From Brenneria bubanii (lineage in GTDB: Bacteria; Pseudomonadota; Gammaproteobacteria; Enterobacterales; Enterobacteriaceae): a DNA stretch of 64,000 bases. Shown here piece after piece: positions 1 through 10,782 of this stretch; positions within the stretch are counted from its first letter, which is position 1; each line of letters starts with the position of its first letter. The stretch covers positions 186,001 to 250,000 of the forward strand of contig NZ_JAKMAJ010000001.1 in assembly GCF_022378355.1 (NCBI RefSeq), written 5' to 3'. Under the pieces are notes generated by a model. It was given only the letters and a program-made list of their open reading frames with translations, ran no database searches and was not told the DNA's origin. Both the position numbers and the translations under genes were made by a program.

Positions 1-390
1 GAAACTTCATCTCCCATCGTGGCGGACGACATCCCTGAGCCGGCAAAAGAAAGGTGGAGACAATATCGGTGGTATGTTGTTTTTATCTGTGCCGGCATAG
101 CGACTACTCTGACTCTGTTTTTTAATTTTATTCTATTCAACGATTTTCCCAGCAAGGAAAGGTTCAGAGACGACACAATAAAAGATTGTCAGTTATTCTA
201 TCTTGACGACGATCTCTCTCCTGGCGATTTTCCTAAAAAATACAGCAAGCTGTGTGAAGAAAATGCCAGTGTTTATTATTACTCCAGGAACATTACGTTA
301 CCCAATATTGTAACAAGAGAAGAAAATATTATTTTTGCCTGCAAAAAAGAAGGGAAAAGGTGCTCAACCTATGTCTACATTAAAAGTTAA
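1..390 (+). CDS. ToxR/CadC-like transmembrane transcription regulator, C-terminal part (cut by window edge)
   Basis: The reading frame is open from base 1, so the gene begins upstream; a GTG at 19 exists but is probably internal. The visible 129 codons give a charged cytoplasmic linker, one strongly hydrophobic segment at about codons 25-46, then a short periplasmic domain with two cysteine pairs (CQLF...KLC and FACKKEGKRC) ending in STYVYIKS. This linker-TM-small Cys-paired domain is the usual C-terminus of ToxR-like winged-helix regulators such as Salmonella MarT. The DNA-binding half lies outside the window, so the call rests on architecture and on the FidL-like gene that overlaps its 3' end. 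Base composition is more A/T-rich than the genes to the right. Confidence 0.5.
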   Translation, partial: ETSSPIVADDIPEPAKERWRQYRWYVVFICAGIATTLTLFFNFILFNDFPSKERFRDDTIKDCQLFYLDDDLSPGDFPKKYSKLCEENASVYYYSRNITLPNIVTREENIIFACKKEGKRCSTYVYIKS

Positions 391-838
391 ACAGGCTTTT
401 ATCATCACAGCTGTTGTCACCCTCTCACTTTTAACACTATTAATAATTAGCCATCACAAAAATTTAACAGAAAGCATTTTTATGTGCCGTGCGGAGATCA
501 ATACCAGTATAAAAAACAGTCAGTCAGTTGTCGTTAAAAGTTATATTTTAAACTTCTATCTGGGGAAGCAGGGGAAGGGCTCGATGGCGCTGCACGGTAT
601 TTATATCAACGTGGGCAATCCCTCGGACATCATAGAACGGACGATGACGTTTGATTACACCTGGAACAATAATTACTTGCTGATGAAAAACATCACAATG
701 TATAAAAATCCCGTCGATACCGCTCCCGACGATGCCACGCCATTCAGTCAAAATGAAGTGGTCAAATTTGAGCTATTGATGGATAAAACCTATCTAATCA
801 GCTCCTTTAGGCCAAGTTTCGCCTGTAGCATTCGTTAG
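371..838 (+). CDS. FidL-like inner-membrane protein
   Basis: 155 residues from the ATG at 371, overlapping the upstream regulator by 20 bases. One N-terminal membrane anchor (about residues 8-28, AFIITAVVTLSLLTLLII) is followed by a periplasmic beta-rich domain with FMCRAEI near the start and FACS near the end, a likely cysteine pair. Sequence style (Cys-R/H-A-E, a GKGSMALHGIY strand, the TYLISSFRPSFACSIR tail) matches FidL proteins, which are encoded directly after MarT-type ToxR-like regulators. The physical overlap indicates translational coupling. The function of FidL is not established; modulation of the partner regulator is only inference. An upstream start at 335 is possible but would add a lysine-rich, unanchored leader. 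Confidence 0.55.
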   Translation: MSTLKVKQAFIITAVVTLSLLTLLIISHHKNLTESIFMCRAEINTSIKNSQSVVVKSYILNFYLGKQGKGSMALHGIYINVGNPSDIIERTMTFDYTWNNNYLLMKNITMYKNPVDTAPDDATPFSQNEVVKFELLMDKTYLISSFRPSFACSIR

Positions 839-861
839 GCCTTGATATTAATACCGAACAT

Positions 862-883
862 CTGGCAGCCGCAGGGCTGCCAG
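862..883. terminator. inverted repeat after the FidL-like gene
   Basis: Perfect 9-bp arms (CTGGCAGCC and GGCTGCCAG) around a 4-base loop, about 25 bases after the stop. No T-run follows, so it may be a weak terminator or mRNA-end hairpin shared by the convergent ybeL transcript. Confidence 0.35.
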
Positions 884-972
884 GGCTTATCGGCCGTCCG
901 CTCAGTACCGCCAGGCTTTCATCTCTGCCAGCAGACAACCGCTATCAATGAAACCGCTTCTTAATACGGCGA

Positions 973-1455
973 CTACGGCTGAAACGGCTGGCGTTGGAAT
1001 AAATCATGTGAGCATTTAGGACAAAGAGGCAGAATTTCCGGCGTATATATAGCAAACCGATAATGGCATTTCTCGCAGACCAGATTGCCCAATCCAACAA
1101 CGTCTCCACTGTGATATACGCCGTGATGGCTAACGTCTTTAAAAAGCTCGCGCCATTCCAACTGCGTTTTATCGGTAATATCCACCAGCTCTTGCCAGAT
1201 GCTCTCTTTAATCACCCTCATGAATGGGCTGTCGGTAAATTGATTCCGGCTTTCATCATAGCTGTGCGCGAACTCTTTCAAATCCCGCCGAACGGCCTGA
1301 ATCACCTGTTCACTCTCTTTTTGAGTAAGTTCAGAGCCTTGCTGCAACGCCTCCTGCGCGCGCTGCACCATATTATTGATATCGCGTTCGCCTTTATCCA
1401 GCCGGGCGGTTATTGCAGCCATTAAATCACGGTAATAACGGGCAACGTTACTCAT
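973..1455 (-). CDS. ybeL: YbeL, zinc-ribbon protein (DUF1451)
   Basis: 160 residues, the same length as E. coli YbeL. The start is the ATG ending at 1455 because GGAGGAAG lies just upstream; a longer frame to 1545 has no support. The N-terminal two thirds is helical and highly charged. The C-terminus has a zinc ribbon with two CxxC knuckles (CEKC and CPKC) near residues 125-150. Cellular function is unknown. It stands alone, divergent from leuS, as in E. coli. Confidence 0.9.
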   Translation of the reverse strand: MSNVARYYRDLMAAITARLDKGERDINNMVQRAQEALQQGSELTQKESEQVIQAVRRDLKEFAHSYDESRNQFTDSPFMRVIKESIWQELVDITDKTQLEWRELFKDVSHHGVYHSGDVVGLGNLVCEKCHYRFAIYTPEILPLCPKCSHDLFQRQPFQP

Positions 1456-1763
1456 GCTTCCTCCTGGTATGCCGGTTGAGGCAGGCTGGCGCCATAACGT
1501 CCGACGTTGACCACACAGTGCGTCAACGCACTCAGGCTTTATCACCCTCTATTTTAGACCATTTCATTATCCGTCCCGCGGACAACGACGATATTTGCGC
1601 AATTTTCAGCCGTTTTAACAGCACAGATCAGAAATGTTCCATCGCCGGGTACAGGGTGTTGTTGCCTCAGGCGCTTATCAGCTATGCTATGCGGATCATT
1701 TGTTATGAATCAGAACACGCTACTGGCGTAGCTATTCTTTACTAAATAGGACCCCTGGCAGCC
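1456..1763 (+). promoter_or_regulatory. ybeL-leuS divergent intergenic region with candidate leuS promoter
   Basis: 308 bases without a convincing gene. A sigma70-like pair is present at TTGTTG (1659-1664) and TATGCT (1683-1688), spacing 18, about 75 bases before leuS. The leuS ribosome site (AGGA at about 1747) is spaced rather far from the ATG. No T-box or leader peptide was recognised. Confidence 0.35.
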
Positions 1764-4346
1764 ATGCAAGAGCAATACCGCCCAGAAGAGATAGAAGCGC
1801 ACGTCCAACTTCACTGGCAAGAGAAGCAGACATTCAAAGTGACCGAAGAGCCTGGCAAGGAAAAGTATTATTGCCTTTCCATGTTGCCCTACCCTTCTGG
1901 CCGTCTACATATGGGACACGTTCGTAACTACACCATCGGTGACGTCATCTCCCGTTATCAACGCATGCTGGGTAAAAATGTCCTACAGCCTATCGGTTGG
2001 GATGCATTCGGTCTGCCCGCCGAAGGCGCGGCAGTCAAAAACAACACGGCGCCGGCGCCCTGGACTTACGCCAATATCGACTATATGAAAAACCAGCTTA
2101 AGCTGCTGGGTTTTGGCTATGACTGGGATCGGGAAGTCGCCACCTGCAAGCCCGATTACTACCGCTGGGAGCAGTGGTTCTTCACCAAACTGTATGAAAA
2201 AGGTCTGGTTTACAAGAAAACTTCCGCAGTGAACTGGTGCCCGAACGATCAGACCGTACTGGCCAACGAGCAGGTTATCGACGGTTGTTGCTGGCGCTGC
2301 GATACCAAAGTCGAACGTAAAGAAATTCCGCAGTGGTTTATCAAAATTACCGATTATGCCGATCAGTTGCTTGATGATCTGGACAAGCTGGAAAGCTGGC
2401 CGGAGCAGGTTAAAACCATGCAGCGTAACTGGATTGGCCGTTCCGAAGGCGTTGAGATCAGTTTTGACGTAGTCGACAGTCAGGAAAAGTTGAGCGTGTA
2501 TACCACACGTCCGGATACTTTCATGGGCGTGACTTATGTCGGCATAGCCGCAGGTCACCCGTTATCGATACAGGCTGCGGCCAACAACCCGGCGCTGGCC
2601 GAGTTTATTGATGAATGTCGCAATACCAAAGTCGCCGAAGCCGATATGGCGACCATGGAAAAGAAAGGCATGGCCACCGGTCTATACGCCATTCATCCGC
2701 TCAACGGTGAAAAGATCGCGATCTGGGTCGCCAACTTCGTCCTGATGGATTACGGCACGGGCGCGGTGATGGCGGTGCCGGGTCACGATCAGCGTGACTG
2801 GGAGTTCGCCAGCAAATATGGTTTGACCATCAAACCGGTTATTCTCAACAGCGACGGTAGCGAGCCCGATTTATCGGCTCAGGCAATGACGGAGAAAGGC
2901 CGGCTGTTTAATTCCGGCGAGTTCGACGGTCTGGATTTTGAAGCCGCCTTTAACACCATTGCCGACAAACTGGTCGCGCTGGGTATCGGCCAGCGTAAAG
3001 TCAACTATCGCCTGCGCGATTGGGGCGTTTCCCGCCAGCGCTACTGGGGCGCGCCAATCCCGATGGTCACGCTGGAAGACGGTACCGTTATCCCGACGCC
3101 GGAAGATCAACTGCCGGTTATTCTACCGGAAGATGTGGTGATGGACGGCATTACCAGCCCGTTGAAAGCCAATCCCGAATGGGCGAAAACCACGGTGAAC
3201 GGTCAGCCGGCTCTGCGTGAAACGGATACCTTCGATACCTTTATGGAGTCATCCTGGTACTATGCGCGCTATACCTGTCCGCAATACGATCAGGGCATGC
3301 TGGATCCGGCGGCGGCCAACTATTGGTTGCCGGTCGATCAGTATGTGGGCGGAATCGAACACGCCATCATGCACCTGATGTATTTCCGCTTTTTCCACAA
3401 ACTGATGCGCGACGCCGGTCTGGTGACCTCTGATGAACCCGCCAAGCGGCTGCTGTGTCAGGGTATGGTATTGGCGGACGCGTTCTATTATCTCGGCAAC
3501 AACGGCGAACGCATCTGGGTTTCGCCGACAGACGTAACCGTTGAGCGCGATGATAAAGGCCGCATCGTCAAGGCAATCAACAAAGATGGCCACGACGTTG
3601 TCTATGCGGGCATGAGCAAAATGTCGAAGTCAAAAAACAACGGCATCGACCCGCAGGTGATGGTTGAAAAATATGGCGCCGATACCGTTCGCCTGTTTAT
3701 GATGTTCGCATCGCCGGCTGAAATGACGCTGGAATGGCAGGAGTCCGGCGTCGAAGGCGCTAACCGCTTCCTGAAGCGCGTTTGGAAACTGGTATTCGAG
3801 CACAGCGAAAAAGGCGCGGTTCAGGCTCTGGATATCGCTGCGCTGAGTGAAGATCAGAAGTCATTGCGTCGCGATCTGCATAAAACGATTGCCAAAGTCA
3901 CCGATGACATCGGCCGCCGTCAAACCTTCAACACCGCCATCGCCGCCATTATGGAGCTGATGAACAAACTGGCTAAAGCGCCGCAGGAGAGCGAACAGGA
4001 TCGCGCGTTGACTCAGGAAGCGCTGCTGGCCGTTGTTCGCATGCTGTATCCGTTCACCCCGCACGTTTGCTTTGTGCTGTGGCAGGCCCTGCAGGGAGAA
4101 GGCGATATCGATACGGCGCCGTGGCCGGTCGCGGATGAGAAGGCCATGGTGGAAGATACCAAACTGGTGGTTATTCAGGTCAATGGCAAGGTTCGCGGTA
4201 AAATTACCGTCGCCGCCGATGCCAATCAGGATCAAGTACGTGAGCGCGCTGCCGAGGAACCTCTGGTAGCGAAATACCTGGACGGCGTCACTGTGCGTAA
4301 AGTGATTTATGTCCCTGGCAAATTGCTTAACCTGGTTGTGGGTTAA
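1764..4346 (+). CDS. leuS: Leucyl-tRNA synthetase
   Basis: 860 residues, identical in length to E. coli LeuRS. It charges tRNA-Leu with leucine in the cytoplasm. The class I signatures are visible: HMGH at residues 49-52 (HIGH motif) and [10 protein letters not shown] around residue 619 (KMSKS). Between them lies the CP1 editing insertion ([12 protein letters not shown] region), then an anticodon-binding domain and the C-terminal VNGKVRGKI domain. First gene of the leuS-lptE-holA-nadD string. Confidence 0.98.
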   Translation: MQEQYRPEEIEAHVQLHWQEKQTFKVTEEPGKEKYYCLSMLPYPSGRLHMGHVRNYTIGDVISRYQRMLGKNVLQPIGWDAFGLPAEGAAVKNNTAPAPWTYANIDYMKNQLKLLGFGYDWDREVATCKPDYYRWEQWFFTKLYEKGLVYKKTSAVNWCPNDQTVLANEQVIDGCCWRCDTKVERKEIPQWFIKITDYADQLLDDLDKLESWPEQVKTMQRNWIGRSEGVEISFDVVDSQEKLSVYTTRPDTFMGVTYVGIAAGHPLSIQAAANNPALAEFIDECRNTKVAEADMATMEKKGMATGLYAIHPLNGEKIAIWVANFVLMDYGTGAVMAVPGHDQRDWEFASKYGLTIKPVILNSDGSEPDLSAQAMTEKGRLFNSGEFDGLDFEAAFNTIADKLVALGIGQRKVNYRLRDWGVSRQRYWGAPIPMVTLEDGTVIPTPEDQLPVILPEDVVMDGITSPLKANPEWAKTTVNGQPALRETDTFDTFMESSWYYARYTCPQYDQGMLDPAAANYWLPVDQYVGGIEHAIMHLMYFRFFHKLMRDAGLVTSDEPAKRLLCQGMVLADAFYYLGNNGERIWVSPTDVTVERDDKGRIVKAINKDGHDVVYAGMSKMSKSKNNGIDPQVMVEKYGADTVRLFMMFASPAEMTLEWQESGVEGANRFLKRVWKLVFEHSEKGAVQALDIAALSEDQKSLRRDLHKTIAKVTDDIGRRQTFNTAIAAIMELMNKLAKAPQESEQDRALTQEALLAVVRMLYPFTPHVCFVLWQALQGEGDIDTAPWPVADEKAMVEDTKLVVIQVNGKVRGKITVAADANQDQVRERAAEEPLVAKYLDGVTVRKVIYVPGKLLNLVVG

Positions 4347-4360
4347 GGCGAGGAGGATCT

Positions 4361-4921
4361 GTGCGACATCGTTTATTCACGTTGTTGCTGGGGTTGGCGG
4401 TGTTAATCACCGCTGGCTGCGGTTTCCATCTGCAAGGCGTAACCCAAGTGCCTACGCAGTTGCAAAAGCTGGTGCTGGACAGCAGCGATCCCTATGGCCC
4501 GGTCACCCGGGCCGTTCGTGAACAATTACGCCTTAACGACGTGGAAATTGTTGCTGATGCCGCCCGGCAGGATGTCCCTTCTTTACGCATCCTGAATTCA
4601 GCGGAGTCAAGAGACACCGTCTCCATTTTCCAGGATGGGAAAACGGCTGAATACCAAATGGTCCTGACGCTCAAGGCACAGGTGCTGATACCTGGTGAGA
4701 ATATTTATCCACTCAACGTTACGGTATTCCGCACCTTCTTTGACAACCCATTGGCTGCGCTGGCGAAAGATGCCGAACAGGATATTATTCTCCAGGAAAT
4801 GCGCAATCAGGCGGCAGCGCAGCTGGTGCGTAATCTGCTGACGGTAAAAGGCAGCGAGGAAGTGAAAACCCGGCAGCAAGGTTCCAAAACCCCCGCGACC
4901 CAATCCTCCCCTCGTTCATGA
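4361..4921 (+). CDS. lptE: LptE, outer-membrane LPS-assembly lipoprotein
   Basis: 186 residues with a GTG start at 4361 preceded by a strong AGGAGG (4351-4356). The lipoprotein signal ends in a lipobox with Cys20 ([12 protein letters not shown]). LptE plugs the LptD beta-barrel and helps insert lipopolysaccharide into the outer leaflet. The C-terminal tail is Lys/Gln/Thr-rich and low in complexity. It follows leuS by 14 bases and overlaps holA by 4 bases (ATGA), the usual enterobacterial order. Confidence 0.95.
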   Translation: MRHRLFTLLLGLAVLITAGCGFHLQGVTQVPTQLQKLVLDSSDPYGPVTRAVREQLRLNDVEIVADAARQDVPSLRILNSAESRDTVSIFQDGKTAEYQMVLTLKAQVLIPGENIYPLNVTVFRTFFDNPLAALAKDAEQDIILQEMRNQAAAQLVRNLLTVKGSEEVKTRQQGSKTPATQSSPRS

Positions 4922-5952
4922 TTCGCCTTTACCCGGAACAACTTGCCGCGCAGCTCCAGGAGGGGCTGCGCGCCTGTTACCTGCTCTTTGGCAACGATCC
5001 CCTGTTGCTACAGGAAAGTCTCGACAGTATCAGACGGGCAGCCCAACAGCAGGAATTCAGCGAACATTTTAGCTTTACGCTGGATGTTCACACCGACTGG
5101 GATGCCATTTTCAGTACCTGCCAGTCTCTTAGTCTGTTCGCTTCCCGCCAGACGCTATTGCTGATATTGCCTGAAAATGGCCCGAATGCGGCCATGGCTG
5201 AAAACCTGGTCAAACTGTCTGGCCTGCTGCATCAGGACATATTACTGATGTTGCGCGGCAATAAGCTGACCAAAGCACAGGAAAATAGCGCCTGGTTTAA
5301 AGCGTTGTCGAAAGAGGGAATTTATGTAAGCTGCCTGACGCCGGAACAGGCGCAGCTACCGCGCTGGGTCGCTCATCGCGCCAAATCCATGAAGCTGGAT
5401 CTGGACGAACCGGCAGGACAGCTTATCTGTTACTGCTACGAGGGCAATCTTCTGGCGTTGGCCCAGGCGTTGGAACGCCTGTCGCTGCTTTATCCTGACG
5501 GCAAGCTTACCCTGCCCCGCGTTGAGCAGGCGGTCAACGATACGGCGCACTTCACGCCGTATCACTGGCTTGATGCGCTGCTGGCCGGCAAGGGTAAACG
5601 CGCCTGGCATATTTTACATCAGCTCAGGCAGGAAGAGTGCGAGCCGGTGATCCTGCTGCGAACGCTACAGCGTGAATTGCTGCTGCTGCTGACATTGAAA
5701 CGCCGGATGGCGAAAACGCCGCTGCGCCAGCTCTTTGATCAACTCAAGGTCTGGCAGAACCGCCGGGAACTGTTAACACAGGCGCTGCAACGGCTGAATA
5801 TGACGCAGTTGCAACAGGCCATCAGCCTGCTGTCTAAACTGGAAATCACCTTGAAACAGAACTATGGTCAGTCTGTCTGGCCTGAGTTGGAAACCCTTTC
5901 CATGATATTGTGCGGCAAAAACCTACCAGAGAGCCTGCTAGATGTTAACTAG
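4918..5952 (+). CDS. holA: DNA polymerase III delta subunit
   Basis: 344 residues, near the E. coli length of 343. Delta opens the beta sliding clamp as part of the clamp-loader complex. The N-terminal domain ([15 protein letters not shown]) carries the degenerate AAA+ fold without a working Walker A; the C-terminal helical collar follows. The ATG overlaps the lptE stop by 4 bases and the 3' end overlaps nadD by 11 bases, so the three are translationally coupled. Confidence 0.95.
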   Translation: MIRLYPEQLAAQLQEGLRACYLLFGNDPLLLQESLDSIRRAAQQQEFSEHFSFTLDVHTDWDAIFSTCQSLSLFASRQTLLLILPENGPNAAMAENLVKLSGLLHQDILLMLRGNKLTKAQENSAWFKALSKEGIYVSCLTPEQAQLPRWVAHRAKSMKLDLDEPAGQLICYCYEGNLLALAQALERLSLLYPDGKLTLPRVEQAVNDTAHFTPYHWLDALLAGKGKRAWHILHQLRQEECEPVILLRTLQRELLLLLTLKRRMAKTPLRQLFDQLKVWQNRRELLTQALQRLNMTQLQQAISLLSKLEITLKQNYGQSVWPELETLSMILCGKNLPESLLDVN

Positions 5953-6634
5953 TTCCACCACCCGCCCGGAGTTAGGCAAACAGACCGGGCATGACTCCCT
6001 GACGGCATTTTTCGGGGGAACCTTCGATCCTATCCATTATGGACATCTTCAGCCCGTTATCGCCCTGGCAAACATGGTTGGATTAAACCAGGTCGTGTTA
6101 CTGCCGAATAACGTTCCGCCTCACCGCCCGCAGCCTGAAGCCAGCCCGCAGCAACGCAAGCAGATGGTCGCACTGGCGATTGAAGGCAATCCGCTTTTTA
6201 CGCTGGATGATCGCGAGCTACGGCGTCAACAGCCGTCATACTCGATCGATACGTTGGAAACGTTGCGCGCAGAGCTGGGAGACGCAAAGCCGCTGGCGTT
6301 CATCATCGGGCTGGACTCCTTATTGACCCTGCATCAATGGCACCGCTGGCAAGATATTCTCAATACCTGCCACCTGCTGGTTTGCGCACGTCCAGGCTAT
6401 CGTTCGCAGATGGCGACGCCCGCGTTACAGCAATGGCTGGAGGATCACCTTACGCAGGATCCTCAAGATCTGCATCGACAAACGCACGGTTTGATCTTTT
6501 TAGCCGATACGCCATTGGTTACCATTTCAGCAACGGAAATACGTCAACGACGACAACAGGCTCTCAGTTGCGACGCGTTATTGCCGCCGGCGGTGCTGCG
6601 CTACATCGACGCGCATGACCTATATATCCAATAA
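5942..6634 (+). CDS. nadD: Nicotinate-mononucleotide adenylyltransferase
   Basis: 230 residues. It converts nicotinate mononucleotide plus ATP to deamido-NAD in NAD synthesis. The nucleotidyl-transferase motif [12 protein letters not shown] is near the N-terminus and the second signature [10 protein letters not shown] near the C-terminus. The start at 5942 gives about 15 more residues than the E. coli protein, but no later in-frame ATG exists before the motif. E. coli has cobC next; here about 285 bases without a gene follow. Confidence 0.95.
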   Translation: MLTSSTTRPELGKQTGHDSLTAFFGGTFDPIHYGHLQPVIALANMVGLNQVVLLPNNVPPHRPQPEASPQQRKQMVALAIEGNPLFTLDDRELRRQQPSYSIDTLETLRAELGDAKPLAFIIGLDSLLTLHQWHRWQDILNTCHLLVCARPGYRSQMATPALQQWLEDHLTQDPQDLHRQTHGLIFLADTPLVTISATEIRQRRQQALSCDALLPPAVLRYIDAHDLYIQ

Positions 6635-6777
6635 ACCTGTGCTTACAGAACGGTGTGTTGGCCTTTTAAGGGCGCAGGCCGGTGATAAACCGGGTAACTA
6701 CGCGCGCCCTAAGCTGAAAGATGAAGGCTCGCGCCGATAGCGTCAATCAGGCTTTATACCACTCAGCAGCGGCCCTG

Positions 6778-6786
6778 TGATATACT
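6778..6786 (+). promoter_or_regulatory. candidate extended -10 promoter for rsfS
   Basis: TGA-TATACT at 6778-6786 forms an extended -10 element in the 284-base nadD-rsfS gap, about 130 bases before the rsfS start. No good -35 box is visible, which extended -10 promoters tolerate. Nothing else in the gap looks like a gene. Confidence 0.4.
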
Positions 6787-6918
6787 CCGCCGCTAGTTTC
6801 CATGACGGGAAAAAACCGACAATCCCGGCAATAAGGCGGCGAAAAGCGGTGTTTCCACATCAATTTAACGCAATACGCGCCCATCAGCCGAAGATGGGTA
6901 ACGACTCAGGAGAAACCA

Positions 6919-7236
6919 TTGCAAGGTCAAGCACTCCAAGATTTTGTTATTGACAAGATAGATGATTTGAAAGGTCAGGATATCGTTGCCCTGAATGTGC
7001 AGGGTAAGTCCAGCATTACGGACTACATGATTATCTGTACCGGTACATCCACCCGCCACGTTGCATCCATTGCCGACCATGTGGTGCAGGCGTCGCGCGC
7101 CGCCGGCCTGATTCCGTTCGGCATGGAAGGCGAAAATGTCGCCGACTGGGTCGTGGTCGACCTGGGCGATGTCATGGTTCACGTCATGCAAGAAGACAGC
7201 CGCCAGTTATACGAACTGGAAAAGCTGTGGGGCTAG
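6919..7236 (+). CDS. rsfS: Ribosomal silencing factor RsfS
   Basis: 105 residues, the same as E. coli RsfS (YbeB). It binds ribosomal protein L14 and blocks subunit joining during slow growth. The start is a TTG at 6919 with AGGAG 6 bases upstream; E. coli uses TTG here as well. The family block [13 protein letters not shown] and the C-terminal EKLWG are intact. It is followed by rlmH after 1 base, so the two are co-translated. Confidence 0.96.
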   Translation: MQGQALQDFVIDKIDDLKGQDIVALNVQGKSSITDYMIICTGTSTRHVASIADHVVQASRAAGLIPFGMEGENVADWVVVDLGDVMVHVMQEDSRQLYELEKLWG

Positions 7237-7237
7237 C

Positions 7238-7708
7238 ATGAGACTGCAACTGGTCGCTGTTGGCACCAAAATGCCTGACTGGGTACAGACGGGGTTCACC
7301 GACTACCTGCGTCGGTTCCCCAAAGATATGCCATTCGAGCTGACGGAAATCCCGGCGGGCAAGCGCGGCAAGAATGCCGATATCAAACGGATTCTTGAAC
7401 GTGAAGGCGAGCAGATGCTGGCGGCAGTAGGGAAAGGCAACCGTATCGTTACGCTGGACATTCCCGGTACGCCGTGGGAAACGCCGCAGTTGGCCCAGCA
7501 GTTGGAACGCTGGAAACAGGATGGACGGGATGTCAGTCTGTTAATCGGCGGCCCTGAAGGGTTATCGCCTGAGTGCAAGGCGGCGGCGGAACAAAGCTGG
7601 TCGCTTTCACCGTTAACGCTTCCTCATCCCCTGGTTCGGGTGCTGGTAGCGGAAAGTCTATATCGGGCCTGGAGCATAACTACCAATCATCCTTACCATC
7701 GGGAGTAA
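7238..7708 (+). CDS. rlmH: 23S rRNA pseudouridine-1915 N3-methyltransferase
   Basis: 156 residues (E. coli 155). It methylates pseudouridine 1915 in helix 69 of 23S rRNA within 70S ribosomes. The SPOUT-class SAM site LIGGPEGL and the C-terminal [13 protein letters not shown] knot region are intact. The ATG at 7238 is one base after the rsfS stop. First of the genes leading into the mrdAB elongasome pair. Confidence 0.95.
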   Translation: MRLQLVAVGTKMPDWVQTGFTDYLRRFPKDMPFELTEIPAGKRGKNADIKRILEREGEQMLAAVGKGNRIVTLDIPGTPWETPQLAQQLERWKQDGRDVSLLIGGPEGLSPECKAAAEQSWSLSPLTLPHPLVRVLVAESLYRAWSITTNHPYHRE

Positions 7709-7743
7709 GGCGATATGATGACACTCGTGAAATAAATCACTGA

Positions 7744-9648
7744 ATGAAAATAGAACGCAAACCCTTTCGTGATTATACGGCTGAATCCGCCCTGTTCGTG
7801 CGTCGCGCCCTCGTGGCGTTTTTGGGCGTTTTGCTGCTTTCCGGTGTGTTGGTCGCTAATCTTTATCATCTGCAAATTTTACGCGTCGATGACTATCGCA
7901 CTCGTTCCAACGAAAACCGCATCAAACTGGTGCCTATCGCGCCCAGCCGCGGCATTATCTATGACCGCAATGGCATTCCGCTGGCGCTGAACCGGACTAT
8001 CTACCAGCTGGAGCTGGTGCCGGAAAAAGTGGATAACCTACAGGAGACGCTGAAGGCGCTGCGGCAGATCGTCAATCTGAGCGATGACGATCTGGAAAAC
8101 TTTGACAAAGAACGCAAGCGTTCGCGCCGTTTTACCTCGATTCCGGTCAAAACCAATCTGGACGAAGTTCAGGTCGCCACCTTTGCCGTTAACCAGTATC
8201 GTTTTCCCGGCGTTGAGATAAAAGGCTATCAGCGTCGCTACTATCCCTATGGCTCGGCGCTGACTCACGTCATCGGTTATGTTTCTAAAATCAACGACCG
8301 GGACGTGGAACGGCTGAATAAAGAAGAGCGTCTCGCCGATTACGCCGCGACCCATGATATCGGTAAGCTGGGCATAGAGCGTCATTACGAAGATTTACTG
8401 CATGGCAAGCCCGGCTATGAAGAGGTTGAGGTCAACAACCGCGGCCGGGTGATCCGCCAGCTTCATGAACAGCCGCCGCAGGCGGGTAAAGATGTCTATT
8501 TGACGCTAGACCTTAACCTGCAAATGTACATAGAAAAATTACTGGAAGGCAGCCGAGCGGCCGTTATCGTTACCGATCCTCGCGACGGCGGCATTATGGC
8601 GATGGTATCGACGCCCAGCTATGATCCGAATCTGTTCGTCGACGGCATCTCCAGTAAAGACTACAACCAGTTGCGCAATAACCCTGACCGTCCGCTGATC
8701 AATCGGGCGACTCAGGGCGTTTACCCGCCGGCGTCGACGGTCAAACCCTATATTGCGGTTTCCGCCTTGACATCCGGGGTGATTACCACCAACACCACCC
8801 TGTTCGATCCCGGCTGGTGGCAGTTACCGGGTTCGGAAAAACGCTTCCGCGACTGGAAAAAATGGGGGCATGGCCGGCTTAATCTCACCAAGTCATTGGA
8901 AGAGTCCGCCGATACCTTTTTCTATCAGGTGGCTTATGACATGGGAATCGATCGTTTAGCCGAATGGATGAACGAATTCGGCTACGGCGAAAAAACCGGC
9001 ATCGATATCTCGGAAGAAAGCGCCGGCAACATGCCGACGCGTGAGTGGAAACTCAGACGCTTCAAGAAGCCCTGGTATCAGGGAGACACCATTCCGGTAG
9101 GCATCGGCCAAGGCTATTGGACGGCGACGCCCATACAGATGAATAAAGCGCTCACGACGCTGATCAACGACGGACAGGTAAAAACGCCGCATCTGCTCCA
9201 TAGCACCAGAGAAAGCGGGCAAGTGGTGCCGTACAGCCAAGCGGATCATCGGCAAGTCGGCGATATGCATTCCGGATTTTGGGAGATAGCAAAAGACGGA
9301 ATGTACGGCGTTGCCAACCGGCCTAACGGCACGGCCCGTAAAAGTTTTGAGGATGCGTCATACAAGATTGCGGCGAAATCCGGCACCGCGCAGGTCTTCG
9401 GCCTGAAAGAAAATGAAACCTATAACGCGCACAAGCTCGCCGAACACCTGCGTGACCATAAACTGATGATGGCATTCGCCCCCTATAATAAACCTGAGGT
9501 TGCGATGTCGATCATTCTGGAAAACGGCGGCGCCGGCCCTACGGTCGGCACCATCACCCGGCAGATCCTTGACCATATTCTGCTGGGCGACAACAATACT
9601 GACCTACCGAGCGCGCCGCCGGCGCCGCCGGGCAGCGAGAGCGAGTAA
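7744..9648 (+). CDS. mrdA: Penicillin-binding protein 2, elongasome transpeptidase
   Basis: 634 residues (E. coli 633). A short cytoplasmic tail, one TM helix at about residues 22-44, a pedestal domain, then the transpeptidase domain. Active-site motifs: STVK near residue 330 (acylated serine), SAD, and KSGT near residue 544. It cross-links peptidoglycan during lateral growth and pairs with RodA (next gene, 9 bases away). The C-terminus is a Pro/Ala-rich tail. Known target of mecillinam. Confidence 0.97.
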   Translation: MKIERKPFRDYTAESALFVRRALVAFLGVLLLSGVLVANLYHLQILRVDDYRTRSNENRIKLVPIAPSRGIIYDRNGIPLALNRTIYQLELVPEKVDNLQETLKALRQIVNLSDDDLENFDKERKRSRRFTSIPVKTNLDEVQVATFAVNQYRFPGVEIKGYQRRYYPYGSALTHVIGYVSKINDRDVERLNKEERLADYAATHDIGKLGIERHYEDLLHGKPGYEEVEVNNRGRVIRQLHEQPPQAGKDVYLTLDLNLQMYIEKLLEGSRAAVIVTDPRDGGIMAMVSTPSYDPNLFVDGISSKDYNQLRNNPDRPLINRATQGVYPPASTVKPYIAVSALTSGVITTNTTLFDPGWWQLPGSEKRFRDWKKWGHGRLNLTKSLEESADTFFYQVAYDMGIDRLAEWMNEFGYGEKTGIDISEESAGNMPTREWKLRRFKKPWYQGDTIPVGIGQGYWTATPIQMNKALTTLINDGQVKTPHLLHSTRESGQVVPYSQADHRQVGDMHSGFWEIAKDGMYGVANRPNGTARKSFEDASYKIAAKSGTAQVFGLKENETYNAHKLAEHLRDHKLMMAFAPYNKPEVAMSIILENGGAGPTVGTITRQILDHILLGDNNTDLPSAPPAPPGSESE

Positions 9649-9657
9649 CCGACATCC

Positions 9658-10770
9658 ATGACCGATAGCCAACAAAAAGGCTCGATCTGGACCAAAATCC
9701 ATATCGACCTTCCTTTCCTCCTCTGCATCCTGGCATTGCTGGGCTATAGCCTATTTGTGATGTGGAGCGCCAGCGGTCAAGATGCCGGCATGATGGAACG
9801 AAAAATCGTTCAGATCGTACTGGGATTGGTGGTCATGGTGGTCATGGCGCAGATTCCTCCCCGTGTTTATGAAGGGTGGGCGCCTTACCTGTATGTGATC
9901 TGCTTTATTCTGCTGATGATGGTCGATATTTTCGGCCAGATCAGTAAGGGCGCTCAGCGCTGGCTGGATCTGGGCATTGTGCGTTTCCAGCCTTCGGAGA
10001 TCGCCAAAATCGCGGTCCCGTTAATGGTGGCCCGTTTTATCAACCGCGATATGTGCCCGCCCTCGCTTAAAAATACCGGCATCGCGCTGGTGCTAATCTT
10101 CGCACCGACCTTACTGGTTGCCGCGCAGCCGGATTTGGGCACCTCCATCCTGATCGCGGCGTCCGGACTGTTCGTCTTGTTCCTTGCCGGGATGAGCTGG
10201 CGGTTGATCGGCATTGCGGTGCTGCTGCTCGCCGCCTTTATCCCCATTCTGTGGTTCTTCCTGATGCATGACTATCAGCAGGCAAGGGTGATGATGTTGC
10301 TTGATCCGGAAAGCGATCCGCTGGGCGCAGGCTATCATATTATACAGTCGAAGATTGCCATTGGCTCCGGCGGATTTTCCGGCAAAGGTTGGCTGCACGG
10401 CACGCAATCCCAGTTGGAATTTCTGCCGGAACGCCATACCGACTTTATCTTTGCGGTGCTGGCTGAAGAGTTGGGATTGATCGGCGTTCTCATTCTGCTG
10501 GCGATGTATCTATTTTTGATTATGCGTGGTTTAGTGATTGCCGCTAACGCGCAGACATCGTTCGGCCGAGTGATGGTCGGCGGACTGATGCTGATTCTGT
10601 TCGTGTATGTTTTCGTCAATATCGGCATGGTCAGTGGTATCCTACCGGTTGTTGGCGTGCCTTTACCGCTGGTCAGCTACGGTGGTTCGGCGCTTGTCGT
10701 CCTAATGGCGGGATTCGGTATCATTATGTCGATACATACTCACCGCAAAATGCTATCCAAAAATTTATAA
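9658..10770 (+). CDS. mrdB: RodA, SEDS peptidoglycan glycosyltransferase
   Basis: 370 residues (E. coli 370), about ten TM helices. SEDS family: the conserved FQPSEIAKI segment, the extracytoplasmic loop [16 protein letters not shown], and the C-terminal [12 protein letters not shown] motif are all present. It polymerises lipid II into glycan strands with PBP2 during rod elongation. It lies 9 bases after mrdA and 12 bases before rlpA. Confidence 0.97.
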   Translation: MTDSQQKGSIWTKIHIDLPFLLCILALLGYSLFVMWSASGQDAGMMERKIVQIVLGLVVMVVMAQIPPRVYEGWAPYLYVICFILLMMVDIFGQISKGAQRWLDLGIVRFQPSEIAKIAVPLMVARFINRDMCPPSLKNTGIALVLIFAPTLLVAAQPDLGTSILIAASGLFVLFLAGMSWRLIGIAVLLLAAFIPILWFFLMHDYQQARVMMLLDPESDPLGAGYHIIQSKIAIGSGGFSGKGWLHGTQSQLEFLPERHTDFIFAVLAEELGLIGVLILLAMYLFLIMRGLVIAANAQTSFGRVMVGGLMLILFVYVFVNIGMVSGILPVVGVPLPLVSYGGSALVVLMAGFGIIMSIHTHRKMLSKNL

Positions 10771-10782
10771 CCGAGGTGAGCA

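Noticed and set aside
1456-1545. N-terminal extension of YbeL by 30 residues
   Set aside because: A strong GGAGGAAG precedes the ATG at 1455 and the shorter form equals the E. coli length.
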